A stretch of DNA of 42,968 nt from JBPCPM01 sp050999155 (lineage in GTDB: Bacteria > Actinomycetota > Thermoleophilia > Solirubrobacterales > 70-9): NCBI GenBank assembly GCA_050999155.1, contig JBPCPM010000124.1, forward strand, positions 1 to 42,968, written 5' to 3'. The notes under the pieces are model-generated. The model had not been told where the DNA came from. It was given only the letters and a program-made list of their open reading frames with translations, and did no database searches. Shown here one piece after another: positions 1 through 7,149 of the stretch (within the stretch, counting starts at the first letter, position 1; every line of letters begins with the position of its first letter). The translations under genes and the position numbers were made by a program.

Positions 1-106
1 GGGTTAGCTCCGTGCGCTCCGCGGCTAGATCCGTGAGCGCCAATAACGCCTCCAGACCGGCTATCCCGCCACCCAGGATCAGCGTTCTGGGCAGGGACTC
101 GCTCAT
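1..106 (-). CDS. FAD-dependent oxidoreductase, N-terminal fragment (runs off window)
   Basis: Only the first 35 codons lie in the window, starting at an ATG whose complement is at 104-106. The peptide begins MSESLPRTLILGGGIAGLEA, a beta strand followed by GGGIAGLEA. This is the GxGxxG dinucleotide-binding fingerprint at the N-terminus of flavoproteins such as NDH-2 and sulfide:quinone oxidoreductase. The spacing from start to fingerprint (about 11 residues) fits that group. Substrate and exact family cannot be told from 35 residues. A perfect palindrome lies 18 nt upstream of the start and may be its operator. Confidence 0.75.
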   Translation of the reverse strand, partial: MSESLPRTLILGGGIAGLEALLALTDLAAERTELT

Positions 107-124
107 CGCACGGACTCTAACTAC

Positions 125-143
125 CTACTTCCGCCGGAAGTAG
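125..143. promoter_or_regulatory. 19-bp perfect palindrome, candidate operator
   Basis: CTACTTCCG-C-CGGAAGTAG has two perfect 9-bp arms around one base. It lies 18 bp upstream of the ATG of the leftward oxidoreductase gene, where a repressor or activator dimer could act. The arms are AT-richer than their surroundings. No regulator gene is visible in the window. It could also be one end of the neighbouring mobile-element remnant, but no partner end was found. Confidence 0.4.
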
Positions 144-233
144 TCGCCTCTGAGCCAAAGCTCTCCGTCCTGATCCTCCAAGCAGAGTAGGCCTGCGTTT
201 GAAGGGGTTCACGACTGATCTGGGGAGGTTGGG

Positions 234-600
234 ATGCTGCGACTGCAAGGTCCGTGGGCCAAGTGCCTGTGGGACGAGGTGCTGCCTGCCGAGGTGCGGG
301 AGCTGCCCGAGGATCTGGCGAAGCTCGACGAACTGCTGGGCGATCCCGCGCTGCTGGAGCCGATCGCCCACCACTGGCGCCGGCGGGGAAACGGGACCGG
401 ACTGGATCTGGAGAGCAACGGCCGCCCCACCGTGCCGATGGCCACCTACGTCCGCATGATGGTGATCAAGTAGCGCTCCGGCTGGGGCTATGAACGTTGG
501 CCAAGGAAGCCTCCGACCCGCTGCACCTGCGCCGTTTCTGCCAGGTCCCGCTCGACGGCCGGATCCCGCACGCCGATCTGTCCCTTGATCGAACATCTGT
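234..600 (+). pseudogene. decayed transposase, N-terminal (DUF772-like) remnant
   Basis: From ATG 234 the frame reads MLRLQGPWAKCLWDEVLPAE and continues through a GRPTVPMATYVRMMVIK segment typical of the N-terminal domain of IS5/IS1182-type transposases. An in-frame TAG at 471-473 interrupts it exactly where the family continues YRSGWGYE. A second lesion follows: RSGWGYER is in the same frame, but LAKEASDPLHLRRFCQVPL lies in another, consistent with loss of one base near 495-498. Homology fades by about 600, and the catalytic DDE part is absent. It is therefore a stop- and frameshift-containing 5' fragment of an insertion sequence. Family assignment rests on remembered motif patterns. Confidence 0.7.
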
Positions 601-732
601 CGAGCGCCGCGATCCTGCCGTGGTGCAGGAGAAAGTCAAGGTCCGAACAACTGGACGGCAGGGAATGTTGCAAGGTCGCCTCCAGGCGCCGCTGCTCTCG
701 GTTTTCCCGGCCCCGCTGCCGATGATCGAGGC

Positions 733-1575
733 ATGCGCCGTGCCCGGTTGCTGATCTCCTGCCCCGACCGCGCCGGGATAGTCGCCGCCGTCTCCGGCTT
801 TTTGCACCGAGCCGGGGCGAACATCCTCGACTCCGACCAGCACTCCACCGACCCGGCAGGCGGAGTCTTCTATATGCGCATGGAGTTCGATGTGAGCCGC
901 GACCGGGCCGGTGACCTGGAGCGAGGGTTCGGGCCCGAGGTCGCCGGGCCCCTCGACATGCGCTGGCGGCTGCGGTTCACCGACGAGCGACCGCGGATGG
1001 CGATCCTGGCCTCCCGGGAGGAGCATTGCCTGCTGGAGTTGCTGTGGCGTCGACGTCGCGGAGAGATCGACGCCGAGGTGACGCAGGTGATCTCAAACCA
1101 CGTCGACGCGGAGGCCGACGCCTACGCCTTCGGCGTGCCGTTCGTGCACCTGCCGGTCCCGCCAGGCGGCAAGCCCAAGGCCGAGGAGCGGTTGCTGGAG
1201 CTGCTGGCCGACCACGACCTCGTCGTGCTCGCGCGCTACATGCAGATCCTCTCCCCGGAGTTTCTCGCGGGGATCGGGGCGCCGATCATCAACATCCACC
1301 ATTCGTTCCTGCCCGCCTTCGTCGGCGCCGACCCCTACGGCCGGGCGTATGAGCGTGGCGTGAAGCTGATCGGCGCGACCGCCCACTACGTCACGGAGGA
1401 ACTCGACGCGGGACCGATCATCGAGCAGGACGTCGAGCGCGTCTCGCACCGCCTTGGGCCCGACGAGTTGCGCCGTGTGGGGCGGGACATCGAGCGCTCG
1501 GTGCTGGCACGCGCCGTGGACTGGCACCTCGGCGATCGTGTGCTGGTGCACGAGAACAAGACGATCGTCTTCTGA
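733..1575 (+). CDS. purU: formyltetrahydrofolate deformylase
   Basis: Hydrolyses 10-formyl-THF to formate and THF, balancing the one-carbon pool and feeding formate-dependent purine synthesis; cytosolic. The 280-residue length is normal for PurU. Residues 1-85 form an ACT regulatory domain (RRARLLISCPDRAGIVAAVS). The rest is a formyltransferase fold: VLARYMQILSPEF, then NIHHSFLPAF near residue 187 with the catalytic Asn and His, and GATAHYVTEELDAGPII with the catalytic Asp. The start is ATG 733. No clear Shine-Dalgarno is seen, and a GATGAT box at 721-726 suggests a very short leader. It stands alone between the transposase remnant and a convergent yqgE-like gene. Confidence 0.95.
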   Translation: MRRARLLISCPDRAGIVAAVSGFLHRAGANILDSDQHSTDPAGGVFYMRMEFDVSRDRAGDLERGFGPEVAGPLDMRWRLRFTDERPRMAILASREEHCLLELLWRRRRGEIDAEVTQVISNHVDAEADAYAFGVPFVHLPVPPGGKPKAEERLLELLADHDLVVLARYMQILSPEFLAGIGAPIINIHHSFLPAFVGADPYGRAYERGVKLIGATAHYVTEELDAGPIIEQDVERVSHRLGPDELRRVGRDIERSVLARAVDWHLGDRVLVHENKTIVF

Positions 1576-1622
1576 GCGCACGTCCCGGCGGCCCCCGGCG
1601 CGCGATCTGCGGACCGCTGGCC

Positions 1623-2168
1623 TCAGTTCAGCGTCGGATCGTCCGGGAGCCGCGACAGCAGGGTGTACTCGCCACCCATTCGCTCGAGCACCCGCGGCCA
1701 AAGCTCCTGCGGATCGTCGGCGAACAGGTCGGACGTGCGGGCCGCGGCGACGAACCACGACTCCTCGTCCATCTCGGCCCGCAGCTGATCGGCTCCCCAG
1801 CCCGCGTGGCCGGCGAAGGCCCGCGCGCGGCTCACAGACTCGCTGATCTCCTCCGCCTCGGCGTCGGCGGCCAGCAATCCCACGGAGCCGAAGACCGGCA
1901 CGGCCACCCCGTCGGCGGCGAGAAACTCGGCGACGACGATCACTCCCGTCGGCTGCACCGGGCCCCCCAGGTGCAGCTGGTCGTCGAGGTCGGGGATGTG
2001 CCCGAGCTCGGGGACCCCGTCGCTAACGGTGATCTCCGAGCGGCGGTTGAGCACCAGCCCCATTGCCCCGTCCTCGCCGTGCTCGGTGATCAGCACCACG
2101 CTGCGCCGGAAGTTGGGGTCGTCGATGGTGGGAGAGGCCACCAGGAGCTTTCCGCGCAGGGAGTCCAT
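1623..2168 (-). CDS. YqgE/AlgH family protein (DUF179)
   Basis: A 181-residue protein starting MDSLRGKLLVASPTIDDPNF. It carries the family hallmarks: the LLVASP start, FRRSVVLITEH, GAMGLVLNR, LHLGGPVQ, and a C-terminal segment with FAGHAGWGADQL. Length matches the family (180-190). The biochemical role of YqgE/AlgH is not established; AlgH is named from alginate regulation in Pseudomonas. No signal peptide or membrane segment is present. It faces purU tail to tail with a 47-nt gap, and the tRNA-Cys gene lies divergently upstream. Confidence 0.92.
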   Translation of the reverse strand: MDSLRGKLLVASPTIDDPNFRRSVVLITEHGEDGAMGLVLNRRSEITVSDGVPELGHIPDLDDQLHLGGPVQPTGVIVVAEFLAADGVAVPVFGSVGLLAADAEAEEISESVSRARAFAGHAGWGADQLRAEMDEESWFVAAARTSDLFADDPQELWPRVLERMGGEYTLLSRLPDDPTLN

Positions 2169-2252
2169 CGATCACGGATTGTCGGGCACGGCGGCCCATC
2201 CTGGCGACGAAGCTGATGGGGCCCGGCCCCGTCGATACCCTTCGGGCCGCCC

Positions 2253-2323
2253 GGCGCCTTGGCGGAGTGGTTACGCAGCGGCCTGCAAAGCCGCGTACGC
2301 CGGTTCAAATCCGGCAGGCGCCT
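2253..2323 (+). tRNA. tRNA-Cys (GCA)
   Basis: The cloverleaf is complete. Acceptor GGCGCCT pairs with AGGCGCC, followed by discriminator U73, the expected identity base for tRNA-Cys. The anticodon stem GCGGC/GCCGC encloses loop CTGCAAA with anticodon GCA. The T-arm is GCCGG-TTCAAAT-CCGGC. The variable loop is short and CCA is not encoded. Confidence 0.95.
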
Positions 2324-2355
2324 TGGTCCAACACTCCATGCGGCGAGGCGGCGGA

Positions 2356-2374
2356 GCCGGCGTGCCTCGCCGGC
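2356..2374 (-). terminator. hairpin after the leftward membrane gene
   Basis: GCCGGCG-TGCCT-CGCCGGC is a perfect 7-bp stem with a 5-nt loop, 9 nt beyond the stop of the leftward gene at 2383 and also downstream of tRNA-Cys. It could stop transcription from both sides. There is no U-tract, so intrinsic termination is uncertain. Confidence 0.45.
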
Positions 2375-2382
2375 AGCCCTCG

Positions 2383-2778
2383 CTAGTCGTCGCTGCGCGG
2401 CGAGCTCGCGTCTGGATCGACTTCCGTGGCGTGCGCCTCGCGCTCGTGCGCGGCTTCGCGGGCCTTGCGCACTTCGGACTCGTGGCCGTGGCGCTCGTCC
2501 TTGACCTGCTCGTGTTCGCGCTCGATGCGCGCACGTTTCTCGGCCAGCTCGCGCTCACGCTCGGAAACCTCCTTGAGCTTGGGCTCCTTGCGGTCGGCCG
2601 TCTCGTGCAGCTGCTTGGCGTCGTCACGCAGCGAACCGGCACGCTCGCGCTTGGCCTCATGGTCGTGCTGGCGCTTGCGCACCAAGAAGAACGCCCCGGC
2701 CCCGACCAGGGCGAGGACGACGACCACGACGATGATGATCGCGAGAGCGCTGACGGCGAGTGGGATGGGAGTCGACAT
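2383..2778 (-). CDS. small single-pass membrane protein with charged coiled coil
   Basis: 131 residues starting MSTPIPLAVSALAIIIVVVV. One N-terminal transmembrane helix (about residues 8-32) is followed by a long, highly charged heptad-like stretch rich in K, E and R (about 35-118), then an acidic/serine tail. This suggests a membrane-tethered coiled coil, probably with the coil in the cytoplasm because basic residues follow the helix. No known family is recognised. It resembles many uncharacterised actinobacterial proteins of this layout. It is monocistronic, flanked by a hairpin downstream and divergent from a short plus-strand ORF. Confidence 0.75.
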   Translation of the reverse strand: MSTPIPLAVSALAIIIVVVVVLALVGAGAFFLVRKRQHDHEAKRERAGSLRDDAKQLHETADRKEPKLKEVSERERELAEKRARIEREHEQVKDERHGHESEVRKAREAAHEREAHATEVDPDASSPRSDD

Positions 2779-2885
2779 GGGCGTTCGCTACCCCGGCCGC
2801 CGCGTGGGCAAACGGACGCTGGGGTCGCGCGGTGGCGAGATCCGATCGGCGTTTGCCAGGCCGCACTGCGGGGCAAGGCACCTGT

Positions 2886-3029
2886 ATGCGCTTCTTGAAG
2901 AAGATTTTCAACCGCCTTCGTACCCCCGGGCCCAATTCGGGTGGGGGCCGGCAGGGCGCTCGACGCTCCGGCCGCGGGGGCTCGGGCGGCGGCGGAATGA
3001 TGAGCCGGCTGCGCCGCCTCCTGCGGTAG
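2886..3029 (+). CDS. small basic protein, hypothetical
   Basis: A 47-codon ORF from ATG 2886: MRFLKKIFNRLRTPGPNSGG, a Gly/Arg-rich middle, then MMSRLRRLLR. Both ends are amphipathic and strongly cationic, as in short membrane-surface or nucleic-acid binding peptides. The upstream GGGGCAAGG is a weak ribosome site 8-16 nt before the ATG. It sits between divergent and tRNA genes with no operon partner. It could be a chance ORF; the amphipathic ends are the main argument for it. Confidence 0.4.
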   Translation: MRFLKKIFNRLRTPGPNSGGGRQGARRSGRGGSGGGGMMSRLRRLLR

Positions 3030-3132
3030 GGGCCCGCCGGGCGTAAGGGCCCCCCGCCGGGGTTGGCCCGCGGCTTGGACTCAAGCGTGTGCGACGGCCC
3101 TTGCCGTCGTCTCCGCTAGATTTCCGGACCCC

Positions 3133-3205
3133 GGGCGCTTAGCTCAGTTGGGAGAGCGCCAGCTCGACAAGCTGGAGGTCACTGGTTCGAGCCCAGTAGC
3201 GCCCA
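3133..3205 (+). tRNA. tRNA-Val (GAC)
   Basis: Acceptor GGGCGCT/AGCGCCC with discriminator A73, D-arm GCTC...GAGC, anticodon stem CCAGC/GCTGG, T-arm ACTGG-TTCGAGC-CCAGT. The seven-base anticodon loop is TCGACAA, placing GAC at positions 34-36 (valine). Position 33 is then C rather than the near-universal U. CCA is not encoded. A 7-bp hairpin (CGACGGC-CCTT-GCCGTCG, 3092-3109) lies just upstream. Confidence 0.92.
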
Positions 3206-3230
3206 TCGCCCGGTTCCAGATCTCGTAGAC

Positions 3231-4370
3231 CTAGCTCCAGCTGTCCCAGTCGCGGAGCTTGGGCTGCGGGTCGTACGCCTTGCCGCCGCGGTACCAGCCG
3301 GGCGACGTCCACAGCTCGAAGTGCACGTGGCAGCCGACCGCGTTGCCGCTCTCGCCGACGTAGCCGATCGTCTCGCCGGTGCGGACGGTCTCGCCGGCCT
3401 GCACGCGGCTGGGGGAGCGAAGGTGCATGTAGACCGAGCTCTGACCGTCGATGGCGCTGTCGATGACCACGTAGTGGCCGGCCGAGGACTGGTAGCCGGC
3501 GTAGTGGACGGTGCCCGCCGCGACCGCGGCGAGGCGCACCCCGCACTCGGCGAACACGTCGTGGCCGTAGTGCATACGCCCGCGGGCGGTCCCGTACTCG
3601 TTGGTGGCGGTGCCGTAGTCGTGGCCGCCGCGGACGGGAAAGACGTGGTGGCGCAACGTGAACTGCTCGGTGCCGGCCGTGGCGCGGGCGGCACCGGATG
3701 CGACGCGCATGGCGTAGACGCCCTCGGGCGCCGGCTTGCCGGAGATCGTGGTGTCCCACGTGACGGTCCGCTCCTCGCCGGCGGCGCCCGCCGTGTCGGA
3801 GATCCGGGCGACGGCCGTGCCACGGTCGGCATCGGTGACCTCGACGGTCACCCCGCCCGGCGCGTCGGCCACGTAGGTCAGCTCCGGCTCACGGGCCGAG
3901 CCCTGGAACATCGTCGTGCCGGTCTCGCGGACCTTCTCGGCCTGTGGGCCGACCGGCTCGCGGCCGCCCTTTTCGATGTAGCGGCGGATCCGGCGGGCCT
4001 GGGACGTGGAGACCTTGCCGTCGCGCTTGAGCTTCTCGTCGGCCTCGAAGGACATCACCGTGCGCTTGGTGCCGGAGCCGTAGCGGCCATCGACCGTGGT
4101 CCGGTAGCCCAGGCGTGTCAGCCACGATTGGAGGATGCGGACGTCCCGTCCCCGGCTTCCCGTCCCAAGCGTTCTCCAGCCAAACTGGCCTCGCTGGACG
4201 GCGGCGCTCTTCGCCGTGGGCGTGCCGGTGCCGCCGGAGGCGCTCGTCTGCCCGATCGGCTCCTGGGCGCCGGCCTGGCCGCTGGAAAGGACCACCGCCA
4301 GCAGGCAGAGCGTCAGGGTGGCGACAAATTGAACTCTGGGCGGCGACAGGCGCCGGGGGCAAGACACCAT
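3231..4370 (-). CDS. secreted peptidoglycan-binding M23 metallopeptidase
   Basis: A 379-residue predicted cell-wall hydrolase. A signal peptide occupies about residues 1-36, ending SGQAGAQ. A PG_binding_1 domain spans about 66-135 (GSRGRDVRILQSWLTRLGYR and DGRYGSGTKRTVMSFE). A FlgD-like Ig segment follows (about 165-240, with GKPAPEGVYAMRV). The C-terminal LytM/M23 domain holds the zinc motifs HYGHD (H267, D271) and HVHFELW (348-350), so the active site looks intact. M23 enzymes cleave peptide cross-bridges outside the membrane. The start ATG follows a purine-rich GAGGAAGAGG about 9 nt upstream. Its mRNA leader is a c-di-AMP riboswitch, linking wall hydrolysis to c-di-AMP level. Confidence 0.92.
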   Translation of the reverse strand: MVSCPRRLSPPRVQFVATLTLCLLAVVLSSGQAGAQEPIGQTSASGGTGTPTAKSAAVQRGQFGWRTLGTGSRGRDVRILQSWLTRLGYRTTVDGRYGSGTKRTVMSFEADEKLKRDGKVSTSQARRIRRYIEKGGREPVGPQAEKVRETGTTMFQGSAREPELTYVADAPGGVTVEVTDADRGTAVARISDTAGAAGEERTVTWDTTISGKPAPEGVYAMRVASGAARATAGTEQFTLRHHVFPVRGGHDYGTATNEYGTARGRMHYGHDVFAECGVRLAAVAAGTVHYAGYQSSAGHYVVIDSAIDGQSSVYMHLRSPSRVQAGETVRTGETIGYVGESGNAVGCHVHFELWTSPGWYRGGKAYDPQPKLRDWDSWS

Positions 4371-4392
4371 CAGCTGGGACCTCTTCCTCGTC

Positions 4393-4520
4393 GTGCCTCC
4401 GGGGTTAGCTGACGGGCTCGCGCTGAAGAAGTCGCGCTACGCCGCACGTGCGGCGATTCGCCCCAAAAGGTGGGTCCCCCGGCCGCCGTGGGCTGTGCCC
4501 GTGGCGGTTCGGCAAGGTCG
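4393..4520 (-). ncRNA. c-di-AMP riboswitch (ydaO-yuaA)
   Basis: Read on the minus strand, the leader contains the conserved blocks of this riboswitch in order: TTGCCGAA, GGGGGACCCA, TTGGGGCGAATC, GTAGCGCGAC and CCGTCAGCTAACCCCGGAGG. A TGCC/GGCA pairing can close the ends. It stops about 22 nt before the ATG of the M23 gene, leaving room for the ribosome site. In known members c-di-AMP binding turns genes off. In actinobacteria this class commonly precedes wall hydrolases. The remaining gene-free sequence up to 4664 shows only one imperfect hairpin (4602-4625). Confidence 0.93.
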
Positions 4521-4664
4521 ATTGAATGCGGCACCCTAACGAACCTCGAAGTCGACAAAAGTCTCGGTCCGTGATTCGGCGACTCGGGGGTCCGAGCCTT
4601 AGTCATGCACCGCCGGGTGCACGACTTGCAGGAAATGATGCGTATTGGCCCCCCGGACGCGCCC

Positions 4665-4714
4665 GTTCGCTGAACGATTCTCGGGAATACGGTCCGGAAA
4701 ATCGTTCAGCGAGC
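4665..4714 (-). terminator. long hairpin overlapping the aminotransferase stop codon
   Basis: The arms at 4665-4682 and 4697-4714 pair over 18 positions with one mismatch and a wobble or two; the core CGCTGAACGATT/AATCGTTCAGCG is perfect. The loop is 14 nt. The stop codon of the leftward aminotransferase lies inside the right arm. The position fits a terminator insulating that gene from the riboswitch promoter downstream. There is no U-tract. Confidence 0.5.
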
Positions 4715-5806
4715 GTCAGCGCGGATCTCGTCGAGCGCTCCGAGCAGCCGTCGCAGGTCCGACTCGTCGTTCCAGGTGCCGACCGACGCCCGCAGCGCGC
4801 CCCGGCCGGGGACCGCCCGCACGACCACACCGGCCGCGGCCAGCCGCCGCACCGTCGGCTCCGGATCCGGCTCGCGCCAGCCGACCAGCGGGGCCGCGCC
4901 CGGCAGCACCGCCCGCCCGCGGCCGGACAGCTCGCTGCGCAGCCGATCGGCCAGGGTGGCTGCGCGGTCCATGTTCTCGGTCCAGCCGTGGCCCTCGAGC
5001 AGTTCGATCGAGGCGTGCAGGGCGGCGAGCAGCGGCGCCGAGGCCTCACCCGGCGACAGGCCGGCCGCCCCGGGGGCCGGGGCTCCGAGCAGCGGCCGGC
5101 TCGCGTCGGCCAGCGACCCGTAGTTGGGCCACGGCATCCCCAGCTCGGCGGTGCGGTCGGGGTGGGCGTAGAGCACGCCCGTCCCCGCCGGACCGCACAG
5201 CCACTTCTGCCCGGCCGCCGCGTAGAACGCGCAGTCCATCTTCGCGACGTCCACCGGGACGCAGCCGGGCCCCTGGGCGCCGTCGTAGAGGATCGGGACC
5301 CCGCAGCCGGCCAGGCGCTCGGTCGGGGCCACCGCGCCCCGGGTCCAGGTCACGTGGGAGCACACGACAAGCCGTGTGCGCGGGCCCACCGCGTCGGGAA
5401 GGCGTTCGAGCGGCGCCATGCGGACCGTCACGCCGAGCCGGCGTAACTGCCCGAGCGGGGCCAGGACGCCGGGGTGCTCCTCGGTGGACGTCAGCACCTC
5501 GTCGCCTGCCCGCCAGCGCAGCCCGGCGAGCACGAGGTTGATGCCCTCGGTCGTCGACCGGGTGAGCACCAGCTCCTCGGGGCGGCTGCCCAGCAGCCGC
5601 GCCAGGCGCGCGCGGACCGATGCGTCGAGATCGGCCACGCCGCGCCAGTGCCCGTCGCCCGAGCGCCCGACCGCCGCCTCGTGCTCCCAGCGGCCGCCCA
5701 TCGCCCGAATCGCGGCGTGGGGAATGGGGCCGTTGGTTCCGGCGTTCAGGTAGGCGCTATCGGCACAGACCGGGAAGCTGTCGCGTAACGGGGTGGGGGA
5801 GGGCAC
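4706..5806 (-). CDS. PLP-dependent class V aminotransferase (NifS/EgtE-like)
   Basis: 366 residues with the class V fold: AYLNAGTNGPIP at the start, TRSTTEGINLVLAGL, SHVTWTRGAV, the PLP-contacting Asp in ILYDGAQGPG, and the Schiff-base lysine in AAAGQKWLCGPAGTG. The family includes cysteine desulfurases, isopenicillin-N epimerase-like enzymes and the ergothioneine lyase EgtE. The usual active-site cysteine loop of SufS/IscS is not evident, and no Fe-S genes are nearby, so a desulfurase for Fe-S assembly is unlikely. Substrate is unknown. It is a single leftward gene, divergent from the TreT-like glycosyltransferase with a 20-bp gap between start codons. Confidence 0.88.
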   Translation of the reverse strand: MPSPTPLRDSFPVCADSAYLNAGTNGPIPHAAIRAMGGRWEHEAAVGRSGDGHWRGVADLDASVRARLARLLGSRPEELVLTRSTTEGINLVLAGLRWRAGDEVLTSTEEHPGVLAPLGQLRRLGVTVRMAPLERLPDAVGPRTRLVVCSHVTWTRGAVAPTERLAGCGVPILYDGAQGPGCVPVDVAKMDCAFYAAAGQKWLCGPAGTGVLYAHPDRTAELGMPWPNYGSLADASRPLLGAPAPGAAGLSPGEASAPLLAALHASIELLEGHGWTENMDRAATLADRLRSELSGRGRAVLPGAAPLVGWREPDPEPTVRRLAAAGVVVRAVPGRGALRASVGTWNDESDLRRLLGALDEIRADAR

Positions 5807-5810
5807 GGGG

Positions 5811-5816
5811 GATATT
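5811..5816 (+). promoter_or_regulatory. -10 box for the glycosyltransferase-thrS unit
   Basis: GATATT lies 10 nt before ATG 5827, which puts transcription start within a few bases of the start codon. No ribosome site fits between, so the mRNA would be leaderless or nearly so. It lies inside the 20-bp gap of a divergent gene pair. Confidence 0.45.
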
Positions 5817-5826
5817 GTGGGCCCAC

Positions 5827-7149
5827 ATGCCGCTGGAGCTCCAACCCCTCGACGTGGGAGTGCGTCCGATCGCGGCCTACCGCGAGCTCGCGGGCGACGC
5901 CGCCGTCGACGCGCTTGAGCCTCTCGCCGCCGCCATCCAGGGCTACCGGGTGCTCCACCTCAGCGCCGCCGCGGCCGGGGGCGGCGTGTCGGAGCTGCTG
6001 CGCGCGAGCGCCCCGCTGCTGCGCGATCTCGGGGTCGAGGTGGACTGGGCCGTGGCCTACGGCGTCCCGGAGGACGTCCGGGCCGGACGCAGCCTGCGCG
6101 ACGGCCTCCAGGGGGCAGACCAGCACTGGCCCGACGTCGCCTGGGACGTGTGGCAGGCCGAGGGGGCCCGGGAGCGGCCCGAGTTCGCGGGCTACGACGC
6201 GGTCATCGCGCACGACGTGCTCCCGCTCGCCTTCTCGCGCAGCCCGCAGGCCCAGGCCAGCCGCTGGGTGTGGCGGTGCCACCTCGATGCCTCCGAGCCG
6301 GCCCAGGACACGTGGCGCCGGGTCGGCCCGCTGGCCGGCGAGCTCGACCATGCGGTGTTCTCGATGGAGGCCTTCGTGCCCCCCGGACTCGAGAGCCCGG
6401 CCTCGGTCATCTCCCCGGCCATCGATCCGCTCGGGCCCAAGAACCTGCCCCTGCCGCCTGCGATGGTCGGCTCGCTCGGGCGGTGGGTGGGCATCGACAC
6501 CGACCGGCCGATGATCGCCCACGTGGTCCGGCTCGACGTGTGGAAGGACCCGCTCGGGGTGATCGAGGCGTGGGAGGGCGCGCGCGAGAAGGTTCCGGGC
6601 CTGCAGCTCGTCGTCGTCGCCACGCTGGCCCCCGAGGATGCCCAGGGCTGGGAGCTCATCTCCGAGATCACCGCCGAAGCCGCCCGCCGCCCGGACCTGC
6701 ACCTGCTGACCGGGCCGATCGCCGCCGACTCGATCGTGGTCAACGCCGTCCAGCGACTGGCGCGCGTGTTGTGCCAGCGCTCGATCCGGGAGGGGTTCGG
6801 CCTCGTCTGCGCCGAGGCGATGTGGAAGGGCACGCCGGTGGTCGCCGAGGCCGTGGGTGGGATCCCCGAGCAGGTCCGTGACGGCACCGACGGCCTGCTG
6901 ATCGAGGGTGTCGAGCAGTGCGCCGAGGCGATCGCCGAGCTGGTCGCCGACCCGGCCGGCACCGTGGGGATGGGCCGGTCGGGCTACGAGCACGTCCGCG
7001 AGCGGTTCCTGCTGCCCCGGGCCCTCGCCGACGAGCTGCGCCTGTACCGCGAGCTCGACATGCAGGGCGCCCCCGACTTCCGCGCGGGCGCCACCGCCCC
7101 GGACGCCGACGGCGCACCGTCGCCGCCATCCGCGACGATGGACCCATGA
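5827..7149 (+). CDS. GT4 glycosyltransferase, trehalose synthase (TreT)-like
   Basis: 440 residues. The N-terminal half carries RVLHLSAAAAGGGVSELLRA, matching the nucleotide-binding GGGVAE loop of TreT. The C-terminal half has the TreT-style series SPAIDPLGPKN, AHVVRLDVWKDP, SIREGFGLVCAEAMWKGTPV and AVGGIPEQV, including the EX7E catalytic block of GT4 enzymes. TreT condenses an NDP-glucose with glucose to make trehalose. Here that function is inferred from similarity; a related retaining transferase is possible. Start ATG 5827 is preferred over longer GTG options because of the adjoining -10 box. Its TGA overlaps the thrS ATG (ATGA), implying translational coupling. Confidence 0.85.
   Translation: MPLELQPLDVGVRPIAAYRELAGDAAVDALEPLAAAIQGYRVLHLSAAAAGGGVSELLRASAPLLRDLGVEVDWAVAYGVPEDVRAGRSLRDGLQGADQHWPDVAWDVWQAEGARERPEFAGYDAVIAHDVLPLAFSRSPQAQASRWVWRCHLDASEPAQDTWRRVGPLAGELDHAVFSMEAFVPPGLESPASVISPAIDPLGPKNLPLPPAMVGSLGRWVGIDTDRPMIAHVVRLDVWKDPLGVIEAWEGAREKVPGLQLVVVATLAPEDAQGWELISEITAEAARRPDLHLLTGPIAADSIVVNAVQRLARVLCQRSIREGFGLVCAEAMWKGTPVVAEAVGGIPEQVRDGTDGLLIEGVEQCAEAIAELVADPAGTVGMGRSGYEHVRERFLLPRALADELRLYRELDMQGAPDFRAGATAPDADGAPSPPSATMDP

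Noticed and set aside
2253..2323. tRNA-Ser or tRNA-Leu reading of the first tRNA
   Set aside because: The variable loop is four bases, so it is class I. The anticodon loop CTGCAAA and U73 fix it as Cys.
5746..6993. 415-codon minus-strand frame
   Set aside because: Antisense to the TreT-like gene, with low-complexity His/Arg/Gly composition and no domain.
7050..7146. T-box riboswitch before thrS
   Set aside because: No AGGGUGGNACCGCG-like T-box element; thrS is coupled to the gene in front and has no leader.
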